Shown here piece by piece: positions 1 through 6,359 of a stretch of DNA of 9,168 nucleotides. The position numbers and the translations under genes are program-made. The first letter of the stretch is position 1; every line of letters starts with the position of its first letter. The stretch is taken from positions 1-9,168 of the forward strand of contig CAJKKX010000063.1 of the NCBI GenBank assembly GCA_905200565.1, written 5' to 3'. A model generated the notes under the pieces. That model was not told the DNA's origin and made no database searches. It saw only the letters and a list, made by a program, of their open reading frames with translations. Origin of the DNA: an uncultured Lachnospiraceae bacterium. GTDB taxonomy: Bacteria > Bacillota_A > Clostridia > Lachnospirales > Lachnospiraceae.

Positions 1-1
1 C

Positions 2-703
2 ACGGCGGCAGCCAGTATTCTGGAAGGGAAGATCGCGATCCTGGTCGATAATTCACCGGCGGCGATCATTCTTCCGGTTTCGATTTTTGATATTATGGAA
101 GAGGCGGACGATTTCTATTTTCCGCCGATTACGGGCACATATCTCAGGTTTACCCGCTTTTTTATTGCCATTCTTACACTGGTTCTTACGCCTGCATGGA
201 TTTTGCTGATGCAGAATCCGCAGTGGATTCCGGCGGCGTTTGATTTTATTAAGGTGGAGGGAGACGTCAACATTCCGCTTATTTACCAGCTTCTGATTCT
301 GGAGATCGGCATTGATGGACTAAAGCTCGCCGCTATCAATACCCCGAATATGCTTACGACTCCTCTAAGTGTGATTGCCGCGATTGTAATGGGAGAATTT
401 GCGGTAAAGTCTGGCTGGTTTAATTCGGAAACGATGCTTTATATGGCGTTTGTGGCGGTGGCCAATTATACCCAGGCAAGTTATGAGCTGGGGTATGCGC
501 TGAAATTTATGAGGGTGCTTTTATTGATTCTGACAGCAGTCTTTGACTGGTATGGTTTTTTGGCGGGAATTTTTTTGGCTCTGCTTGCCATCGGATGCAA
601 TCGTACCGTATCAGGAAAGAGTTATCTTTATCCCCTGATTCCATTTAATGGAAAGCAGTTTGCCAGAAGGATTTTCCGGAAGCGGATTTCTTTTCATGAA
701 TAA
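2..703 (+). CDS. spoVAF: SpoVAF-like GerA-family spore germination protein, C-terminal part (5' end outside window)
   Basis: This is the C-terminal ~233 residues of a GerA-family integral membrane protein; the frame is open from base 2, so the start lies upstream. The visible part begins with the family motif EGKIAILVDNSPAAIILP, which precedes the transmembrane half. About five hydrophobic segments follow, for example FFIAILTLVLTPAWILLM and VIAAIVMGEF, ending in a basic tail. The text LKLAAINTPNMLTTPLSVIA, a GWF-x-x-E-x-x-LY segment and the YLYPLIPFN ending resemble SpoVAF more than GerAA/GerBA receptor subunits, from memory of those families. Known: SpoVAF sits in the spore inner membrane and helps ion release during germination; it is normally made in the forespore under sigma-G. 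Inferred: the same role here. No terminator separates it from the next gene. An ordinary GerA-type A subunit remains possible. Confidence 0.85.
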   Translation, partial: TAAASILEGKIAILVDNSPAAIILPVSIFDIMEEADDFYFPPITGTYLRFTRFFIAILTLVLTPAWILLMQNPQWIPAAFDFIKVEGDVNIPLIYQLLILEIGIDGLKLAAINTPNMLTTPLSVIAAIVMGEFAVKSGWFNSETMLYMAFVAVANYTQASYELGYALKFMRVLLLILTAVFDWYGFLAGIFLALLAIGCNRTVSGKSYLYPLIPFNGKQFARRIFRKRISFHE

Positions 704-727
704 TCATGGGAAACGAAGGGCATATTA
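697..727 (+). promoter_or_regulatory. Probable sigma-G (forespore) promoter for the small lipoprotein gene
   Basis: TGAATA at 697-702 and CATATTA at 721-727 are separated by 18 bases. The recalled Bacillus sigma-G consensus is TGAATA, 17-18 bases, CATACTA, so 12 of 13 consensus positions match. The predicted transcript start is near 734, leaving a short leader before the ATG at 763. The -35 box overlaps the last codons and stop of the upstream spore gene. That the gene is forespore-expressed is inference. Confidence 0.6.
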
Positions 728-762
728 GGAAAGAAATCAATCTTTAGTAAAGGAGAAACAAA

Positions 763-1209
763 ATGAAACAGTTGAAGAAAATGATCCTGGGACTGACTCT
801 TGCTCTCTGCGTTATGGGGCTGGCAGCCTGCGGCACAAACAAAAACAATAAGGATACAAATCGTGTAACAGAAAACACGACAGCGTCAACAGAGCAGACG
901 AACAAGACGGACAATACAGACAGGACGGACAATACAGAGGATACAAACGACAGCAATGTGAACGGAACGGATCACACAAGTGATACGAACGGAAACAATG
1001 GCACGACAGGAACCACCGATGGTAAGGATAATCTGAACGACACGACCGATGGAACAGAAAATCGGGACAGCGAAGGCGCGCTAGAAAGACTTGGCGACGA
1101 CATTCGCGACGGCGTGGATGATATTGCAAATGATCTGGATGGGAATCATGTCAATAACACAGAGAATACGAATACAGCGGAAACGACAAAAAGGGACAAG
1201 GCAAAATAA
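763..1209 (+). CDS. Small low-complexity lipoprotein, probably spore-associated, function unknown
   Basis: A 148-residue protein with a lipoprotein signal peptide: basic N-terminus (KQLKK), hydrophobic stretch, and lipobox LAAC with Cys23 as the predicted lipidated residue. Residues ~25-100 are almost entirely Thr, Asn, Asp, Gly, Glu and Ser and look disordered. They include an 18-base tandem duplication encoding TDNT units. Residues ~104-126 (ALERLGDDIRDGVDDIANDL) form an acidic amphipathic segment, followed by another Thr/Asn-rich tail with a basic end. The start has a good ribosome binding site (AGGAG at 751-755, seven bases before ATG). I do not recognise a named family. The sigma-G-like promoter and the adjacent SpoVAF-like gene suggest a spore membrane or coat-proximal lipoprotein, but that is inference. 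Low complexity limits homology arguments. Confidence 0.8.
   Translation: MKQLKKMILGLTLALCVMGLAACGTNKNNKDTNRVTENTTASTEQTNKTDNTDRTDNTEDTNDSNVNGTDHTSDTNGNNGTTGTTDGKDNLNDTTDGTENRDSEGALERLGDDIRDGVDDIANDLDGNHVNNTENTNTAETTKRDKAK
906..941 (+). repeat. 18-bp tandem duplication inside the lipoprotein gene
   Basis: The 15-base string GACGGACAATACAGA occurs identically at 906-920 and 924-938, giving an 18-base period that keeps the reading frame and encodes repeated TDNT units. It probably arose by slippage or unequal recombination and fits the disordered nature of this protein segment. Confidence 0.85.
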
Positions 1210-1217
1210 GTTTCGGC

Positions 1218-1247
1218 TTGCCATTTACTCTGTTCATCAGGTATGTT
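1218..1247 (+). promoter_or_regulatory. Possible sigma-A promoter of the hisA-pth-mfd unit
   Basis: TTGCCA at 1218-1223 (5 of 6 to TTGACA) lies 18 bases before TATGTT at 1242-1247 (4 of 6 to TATAAT). The predicted start near 1254 would place the leader hairpin (1260-1295) almost at the transcript's 5' end. The -10 match is modest, so this is a candidate only. Confidence 0.45.
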
Positions 1248-1259
1248 AATATATCGGAA

Positions 1260-1295
1260 GGAAACCGGATGCGGGTGGAAAAGCATTTGGTTTCC
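1260..1295 (+). promoter_or_regulatory. Strong 13-bp stem-loop in the hisA leader
   Basis: Bases 1260-1272 (GGAAACCGGATGC) pair with 1283-1295 (GCATTTGGTTTCC) over 13 consecutive positions: 11 Watson-Crick pairs and two G-U pairs, with a 10-base loop GGGTGGAAAA. No T-run follows, so it is not an intrinsic terminator. It lies 35 bases before the hisA start codon and leaves the ribosome binding site free. A 5'-terminal stabiliser or protein-binding hairpin is possible; its role is unknown. Confidence 0.65.
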
Positions 1296-1330
1296 GCTGA
1301 TATAAAAACGGAACGGAAAAGAGGAATGAC

Positions 1331-2116
1331 ATGAAATTTCGGCCATGCATTGATATACATAATGGAAAAGTGAAACAGATCGTCGGCGGGACGCTGGCAG
1401 ACAGGGACGATTCGGCAGCGGAAAATTTTGTTTCCGGGCAGGATGCGTCCTGTTATGCGGAATTTTATAAAAAGGACGGTGTCAGAGGGGGGCACATTAT
1501 TTTGCTCAATGCGGCTGCTTCCCCCTATTATGAAGCGACCAGAAAACAGGCGCTTTTGGCTTTGCGGACGTATCCCGGAGGGATGCAGGTGGGGGGCGGA
1601 ATCCATGATAAAAACGCTGCGGACTATCTGGAGGCAGGCGCTTCGCATGTCATCGTTACCAGCTTTGTTTTTAAAGACGGACGCCTGAATTATGAGAATC
1701 TTGAGAAGATCAAAAGCTCGGTGGGGAGAGAACGGCTGGTGCTGGATTTGAGCTGCCGGAGAAAAGGGGAGGAGTATGTGATCGTCACGGACCGGTGGCA
1801 GAAATTTACGGAGGTCGTGCTGAACGAGCGGACGCTGGAGAAGCTGGCAGGATCTTGTGATGAGTTTTTGATCCATGCGGTAGACGTGGAGGGAAAAGCG
1901 CGGGGAATTGAAGAAAATCTGGTACGTATGCTCGGAAACTGGCAGGGACTTCCGGTTACCTATGCCGGGGGCGTGGGATGCTTTGAGGACTTGGAGAAAC
2001 TGAAAGTTTTGGGAAAAGACGCAGTCGATGTGACGGTTGGAAGTGCGCTGGATTTATTCGGCGGCGATATGCCCTACCGGAAGGTGCTGGAATTTTGTGA
2101 CGGAAAAGAAAGGTGA
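1331..2116 (+). CDS. hisA: Phosphoribosylformimino-5-aminoimidazole carboxamide ribotide isomerase, eukaryotic (HIS6) type
   Basis: Cytosolic histidine-biosynthesis enzyme that catalyses the fourth step: Amadori isomerisation of ProFAR to PRFAR, the substrate of HisFH. The protein (261 residues) is a TIM barrel. It starts FRPCIDIHNGKVKQIVGGTL, very close to yeast His6 (CIDLHNGEVKQIVGGTL from memory). It also shares the yeast-type segments VGGGI (87-91), VIVTSFVF, VLDLSCR, DEFLIHAVDVEG (177-188), YAGGV and GSALDLFGG (238-245). The likely catalytic aspartates are Asp8 and Asp185. This pattern differs from the usual bacterial HisA, which begins like IPAIDLxxGxxVRL. Start: ATG after GAGGA at 1321-1325. 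No other his gene is present; the gene instead leads a unit with pth and mfd, 11 bases before the pth ATG. Its type points to an old transfer or a distinct bacterial branch of the eukaryotic-type family (inference). Confidence 0.95.
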   Translation: MKFRPCIDIHNGKVKQIVGGTLADRDDSAAENFVSGQDASCYAEFYKKDGVRGGHIILLNAAASPYYEATRKQALLALRTYPGGMQVGGGIHDKNAADYLEAGASHVIVTSFVFKDGRLNYENLEKIKSSVGRERLVLDLSCRRKGEEYVIVTDRWQKFTEVVLNERTLEKLAGSCDEFLIHAVDVEGKARGIEENLVRMLGNWQGLPVTYAGGVGCFEDLEKLKVLGKDAVDVTVGSALDLFGGDMPYRKVLEFCDGKER

Positions 2117-2127
2117 GGAAGCAGGAC
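2111..2127 (+). promoter_or_regulatory. Ribosome binding site deciding the pth start
   Basis: AGGTGAGG at 2111-2118 overlaps the hisA stop (TGA 2114-2116) and stands nine bases before ATG 2128. The alternative in-frame GTG at 2113 lies inside this motif and has no good upstream site. Pth proteins normally begin directly with M-x-LIVGLGNPG, which agrees with ATG 2128. Confidence 0.75.
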
Positions 2128-2700
2128 ATGTATTTGATCGTAGGACTTGGAAATCCGGGAAAACAATACGAACATACGAGACATAATGTGGGATTTGATA
2201 AAATTGACATACTGGCAGAGCGTTATGGAATCCGCATAGACACGAAGAAACAGAAAGCCCTGTGCGGAAAAGGCGTGATAGAGGGAAAGCGGGTAATTCT
2301 GGCAAAGCCCCAGACTTTTATGAATCTGAGTGGTGAAAGCGTGAGAACGCTCATAGATTTTTATAAGATAGATGAGACGGAGGAACTGATCGTGATCTAT
2401 GACGATATCAGCCTGGAGCCCGGACAGCTCAGGCTGCGGGCAAAGGGCAGCGCAGGCGGTCACAATGGAATCAAAAATATTATCGCACATCTGGGCGGAC
2501 AGGAATTTAAACGCATAAAGGTCGGGGTCGGAGAAAAGCCAAAGGGTTATGACCTGGCGGACTATGTGTTGAGCCGCTTTCCGAAAGCAGAGCGTGAGCG
2601 GGTGGATGCTTCTCTGGAGCGGGCGGCGGACGCCGCAGTAAAGATGATGGACGATATGGCGGCGGCAATGAATGAATATAATAAGAAGGTAGCAGAATGA
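2128..2700 (+). CDS. pth: Peptidyl-tRNA hydrolase
   Basis: Cytosolic esterase that cleaves peptidyl-tRNAs released from stalled ribosomes, recycling tRNA. From ATG 2128 the protein is 190 residues, close to the ~190 usual for bacterial Pth. Seen motifs: LIVGLGNPG (3-11), YEHTRHNVGF with the catalytic His19, KPQTFMNLSG with Asn66 in the substrate site, YDDISLEPGQLRLR with the Asp92 that orients the histidine, and GSAGGHNGIKNI with Asn113. Asn9, His19, Asn66, Asp92 and Asn113 correspond to the functional residues known for E. coli Pth, so activity is expected. The C-terminus is an amphipathic helix. The stop codon overlaps the mfd start (ATGA at 2697-2700), so the two are translationally coupled. 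Co-occurrence of pth with mfd is common in Firmicutes. A GTG start at 2113 would add five residues and is less likely. Confidence 0.97.
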   Translation: MYLIVGLGNPGKQYEHTRHNVGFDKIDILAERYGIRIDTKKQKALCGKGVIEGKRVILAKPQTFMNLSGESVRTLIDFYKIDETEELIVIYDDISLEPGQLRLRAKGSAGGHNGIKNIIAHLGGQEFKRIKVGVGEKPKGYDLADYVLSRFPKAERERVDASLERAADAAVKMMDDMAAAMNEYNKKVAE

Positions 2701-5700
2701 AATCTTTTACAGAGCCACTCAAAAAACTGGGAGAATTTCAGGAAATCAGGAATTCTCTGCGAAAATGCGGAGTCGTGCAGGTATCCGGATGTATTGATGC
2801 CCAGAAACCTCATTTTGTCCAGGCGGCGGGCGAAGAATTTCCATGTAAGGTGATCCTGACCTACAGCGAGACAAGGGCGAAGGAGCTGTATGAGAATTAC
2901 CGCTTTTTTGACAGAAACGTGCTGCTTTATCCTGCGAGAGATTTGATTTTTTATAGTGCGGATATTCACAGCAATCTGATCGTACAGCAGCGGATGGCGG
3001 TTCTGAAAGCGCTTCTGGAGGAAGAACAGGTGACGGTTATCACCACCATGGGAGGCTGTATGGATCATCTGGTGCCATTGGAGGACTTTCAGAAAAACAT
3101 TCTGCACCTTCAAAGTGACAGTGTGGTGGAAGTAGAGGCCATGAAGCTTCGCCTGACGGCGATGGGGTATGAAAATGTATTACAGGTAGAAGGAACCGGA
3201 CAGTTTGCGGTTCGGGGAGGAATTTTTGATGTTTTCCCTTTGACGGAAGAGAATCCTGTCCGTATCGAGCTGTGGGGAGACGAGATTGACTCCATCAGAA
3301 GCTTTGATGTGGAAAGCCAGCGTTCGATTGAAAATCTGGAGCGCATTGCCATTTATCCTGCCAGTGAGGTGATGGCAGATAAAAAGCGCATCCGGGAAGC
3401 CATCACGAAGATGGAAAAGGATGTGGAAAAGCCTTATGCACAGATGCGAAAAGAGATGAAAACAGAGGAGGCGCATCATCTAAAGACGCTTCTGGAAGAG
3501 ACGAAAGAGCGGATGACAGAGATTTCGTGCGGTATAGGGATGGATGCGCTGGTGGATTATCTCTATGAAAAGACGGTAAGTTTTATTTCATATTTTAAAG
3601 AGAAGAAAACCTTATTTGTACTGGATGAACCGCATCGTCTAATGGAGGAAGGAAACGCCATTGAAATGGAGTTTCGGGAAAGCATGGCAAATCGTCTGGC
3701 GAAGGGTTACATATTGCCGGGGCAGATGGGGGTTTTAAACACCTGCCAGGAAACCATCGGGAATCTGAACGGACAGAATTGTCTGGGACTCTGCACGTTG
3801 GATTCTCCCAGAAATGTCTGGAATGTGACAGGAAGGTTTGGTCTGGATGTGCGTGCGGTAAATCCGTATAACAATAGCTTTGAACTGCTGGTGAAAGATT
3901 TGAAAAGATGGAAGAAGGAGGGGTATCAGGTGATCCTTCTGTCCGGGTCAAGAAGCAGAGCACAGCGTTTGGCGGAGGATCTGCGGGAAGAGGGGCTGAA
4001 CGGATTCTATACAGAAGATATGGAACGTATGGTAGCTCCGGGCGAGGTTCTGGTGACTTACGGAAAAGTGAGCAGGGGATATGAATATCCGCTGATTCGC
4101 TTTGTCGTAATATCGGAGAGCGACATTTTCGGACAGGAAAAGAAAAAACGAAAAAAGCGGAAGGTCTATGAGGGACAGAGGATACAGCGGTTTTCCGAGC
4201 TTTCGGTGGGCGACTATGTGGTGCATGAGAATCATGGGGTTGGCATCTATCGGGGGATTGAAAAGATAGAAGTGGACAGAGTCGTCAAGGACTATATGAA
4301 AATCGAGTATGCGGGCGGCAGTAATCTCTATATTCTGGCGACCCAGTTTGACGTGATTCAGAAGTATGGGAATGCAGATGCGAAAAAGCCAAAGCTGAAT
4401 AAGCTTGGCAGCCAGGAATGGGGCAAAACCAAGTCAAAGGTGCGCGGAGCCGTAAAGGACATTGCAAAGGACCTGGTAAAGCTCTATGCAGTACGTCAGC
4501 AAAAGGAGGGCTTTGTGTATGGCCCGGATACGGTGTGGCAAAAGGAGTTTGAAGAAACCTTTCCTTTTGAGGAGACAGAGGATCAGCTTCTGGCTATCGA
4601 AGCCGTGAAAAAAGACATGGAAAGCAGGAAGATCATGGACCGTCTGATCTGTGGGGACGTGGGATACGGCAAGACAGAGATTGCTATCCGTGCTGCGTTC
4701 AAGGCGGTTCAGGAGGGAAAGCAGGTCGTATATCTGGTGCCGACCACGATTCTGGCGCAGCAGCACTATCATACCTTTGTTCAGAGAATGAAGGATTTTC
4801 CAGTCAGAGTCGATCTGCTCTGCCGTTTTCGGACGGCGGCGGAACAGAAAAAAACACTTGCTGATCTGAAAAAAGGGCTGGTAGACATTCTGATCGGGAC
4901 ACACAGGGTTCTTTCCTCGGATGTGGAATTTAAGAATCTGGGAATGCTGGTCATTGACGAGGAACAGCGTTTTGGCGTCACCCATAAAGAAAAGATAAAG
5001 AAATTGAAAGAAAATGTAGACGTCCTTACGCTGACTGCCACGCCGATTCCACGGACGCTGCATATGAGCTTAATCGGGATTCGGGATATGAGTGTTCTGG
5101 AAGAAGCGCCGATGGAGAGGATGCCGATCCAGACCTATGTGATGGAGTACAATGAGGAGATGGTGCGCGAGGCCATCAGCCGTGAACTGGCAAGGGGCGG
5201 ACAGGTCTACTATGTGTATAACCGGGTGAATACCATCGTGGAGATGGCAAATGCCGTTTCAAAATTAGTGCCGGAGGCAAACGTAGCTTTTGCCCACGGG
5301 CAGATGAGAGAGCGTGAGCTGGAGAAAATCATGTATGATTTTATCAATGGAGAGATTGACGTGCTGGTTTCTACGACGATTATAGAAACAGGGCTGGATA
5401 TTTCCAATGTAAATACCATGATTATTCACGATGCGGATAATCTGGGACTGTCACAGCTCTACCAGCTCCGGGGGCGCGTCGGACGATCCAACCGGACGGC
5501 GTATGCGTTTCTGATGTACCGGAGAAATAAAATGCTCAAAGAAGTGGCTGAGAAGCGTCTCCATGCGATTCGGGAGTTTACCGACCTGGGAAGCGGATTT
5601 AAGATCGCCATGCGGGATCTGGAAATCCGTGGAGCCGGAAACCTGCTGGGGGCACAGCAGCACGGGCATATGGAGGCGGTAGGATATGATCTTTACTGTA

Positions 5701-6218
5701 AGATGCTCAATGAAGCTGTGAAGGAAGAAAAAGGAGAAAGCCGGCAGGAAGAAGCGTATGACACTTCCATTGATCTGGATATTCATGCGTTCATACCGGA
5801 ACGCTATATCAAAAACGAGGCGCAGAAGCTGGATATTTATAAGCGGATTGCAGGAATTGAAAATGAGGACGAGTACGACGATATGCTGGAGGAGCTGGTG
5901 GACCGTTTTGGAGAACCGCCAAGATCGGTACAGAATTTACTGGCAGTTGCCAGCCTGAAAGCTCTGGCGCACAGCGCTTATGTGACGGAGGTGACACAAA
6001 AAGGCGATACCATTCGGTTTACGATGTTTGAGAAAGCAAAGGTCGATCCGAAAAAAATCGAGCTGTTACTGGAAAAGAGCAGGGGACGGCTGAGCTTCGT
6101 GGTGGACGCACAGCCATATTTCCAGTACGCAAAACCAAGAAGGGGCGGGAAGGATAATGACGATGTGCTGACCGTGGTGCGGAATCTGCTGGAGGAGCTG
6201 CGGCTGCTGAAAGTGTGA
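2697..6218 (+). CDS. mfd: Transcription-repair coupling factor Mfd
   Basis: ATP-dependent DNA translocase that removes RNA polymerase stalled at lesions and recruits UvrA for nucleotide excision repair. Its 1173 residues are full length for the family. Order seen: N-terminal UvrB-like module, including GTGQFAVRGGIFDVFP at ~166-181; a Lys/Arg-rich linker (~481-492); the RNA-polymerase interaction domain (~503-555, SVGDYVVHENHGVGIYRG onward); and a RecG-like helicase core. The core holds Walker A GDVGYGKT (653-660), DEEQ (754-757), TATPIPRTL, and motif VI QLRGRVGR (923-930). A TRG-type translocation segment, GSGFKIAMRDLEIRGAGNLL, follows at ~965-984, then a C-terminal TRCF domain that normally masks the UvrA-binding surface. 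No key motif is missing. The start overlaps the pth stop. No clear hairpin terminator follows, so some read-through into the lipoprotein gene is possible. Confidence 0.98.
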   Translation: MKSFTEPLKKLGEFQEIRNSLRKCGVVQVSGCIDAQKPHFVQAAGEEFPCKVILTYSETRAKELYENYRFFDRNVLLYPARDLIFYSADIHSNLIVQQRMAVLKALLEEEQVTVITTMGGCMDHLVPLEDFQKNILHLQSDSVVEVEAMKLRLTAMGYENVLQVEGTGQFAVRGGIFDVFPLTEENPVRIELWGDEIDSIRSFDVESQRSIENLERIAIYPASEVMADKKRIREAITKMEKDVEKPYAQMRKEMKTEEAHHLKTLLEETKERMTEISCGIGMDALVDYLYEKTVSFISYFKEKKTLFVLDEPHRLMEEGNAIEMEFRESMANRLAKGYILPGQMGVLNTCQETIGNLNGQNCLGLCTLDSPRNVWNVTGRFGLDVRAVNPYNNSFELLVKDLKRWKKEGYQVILLSGSRSRAQRLAEDLREEGLNGFYTEDMERMVAPGEVLVTYGKVSRGYEYPLIRFVVISESDIFGQEKKKRKKRKVYEGQRIQRFSELSVGDYVVHENHGVGIYRGIEKIEVDRVVKDYMKIEYAGGSNLYILATQFDVIQKYGNADAKKPKLNKLGSQEWGKTKSKVRGAVKDIAKDLVKLYAVRQQKEGFVYGPDTVWQKEFEETFPFEETEDQLLAIEAVKKDMESRKIMDRLICGDVGYGKTEIAIRAAFKAVQEGKQVVYLVPTTILAQQHYHTFVQRMKDFPVRVDLLCRFRTAAEQKKTLADLKKGLVDILIGTHRVLSSDVEFKNLGMLVIDEEQRFGVTHKEKIKKLKENVDVLTLTATPIPRTLHMSLIGIRDMSVLEEAPMERMPIQTYVMEYNEEMVREAISRELARGGQVYYVYNRVNTIVEMANAVSKLVPEANVAFAHGQMRERELEKIMYDFINGEIDVLVSTTIIETGLDISNVNTMIIHDADNLGLSQLYQLRGRVGRSNRTAYAFLMYRRNKMLKEVAEKRLHAIREFTDLGSGFKIAMRDLEIRGAGNLLGAQQHGHMEAVGYDLYCKMLNEAVKEEKGESRQEEAYDTSIDLDIHAFIPERYIKNEAQKLDIYKRIAGIENEDEYDDMLEELVDRFGEPPRSVQNLLAVASLKALAHSAYVTEVTQKGDTIRFTMFEKAKVDPKKIELLLEKSRGRLSFVVDAQPYFQYAKPRRGGKDNDDVLTVVRNLLEELRLLKV

Positions 6219-6292
6219 TCAGGTATGGAAACAGCGCAGATTTGAAAAGTATGCGTATAACTGTGAAAAATGTGTTAATTTCAGAAAAAAGA

Positions 6293-6321
6293 TTGCGGGA
6301 AAGGTCAAAAAGGATTATACT
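6293..6321 (+). promoter_or_regulatory. Sigma-A-type promoter of the PrsA/SurA-like lipoprotein gene
   Basis: TTGCGG at 6293-6298 and TATACT at 6316-6321 are exactly 17 bases apart. The -10 box matches TATAAT at 5 of 6 positions and the -35 keeps TTG. The predicted start near 6328 gives a ~30-base leader with AGGAGG at 6345-6350. The remaining mfd-lipoprotein spacer (6219-6292) shows no hairpin or other signal. Confidence 0.65.
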
Positions 6322-6359
6322 AGCTGTAATTATGTTGATGATTTAGGAGGAAACTTATC

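Noticed and set aside
744..956. - strand frame of 70 codons rich in Ser/Val/Leu repeats
   Set aside because: It is the antisense of the Thr/Asp/Asn-rich repeats of the lipoprotein; its apparent hydrophobicity comes from that composition.
1210..1250. Terminator for the small lipoprotein gene
   Set aside because: Only a trivial AAG/CTT stem is present and there is no T-run; the later 13-bp hairpin also lacks a T-run.
1151..1876. Long - strand open frame (241 codons) opposite the lipoprotein end and hisA
   Set aside because: It lies antisense to a clearly homologous hisA, has no family resemblance or ribosome binding site that I can see, and crosses the hisA leader and promoter.
2113..2127. 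GTG start of pth overlapping the hisA stop
   Set aside because: The GTG lies within the ribosome binding site for ATG 2128, and Pth proteins normally begin at the LIVGLGNPG segment.
6242..6261. TTGAAA and TATAAC as a promoter after mfd
   Set aside because: The spacer is only eight bases; the pair at 6293-6321 has the proper 17.
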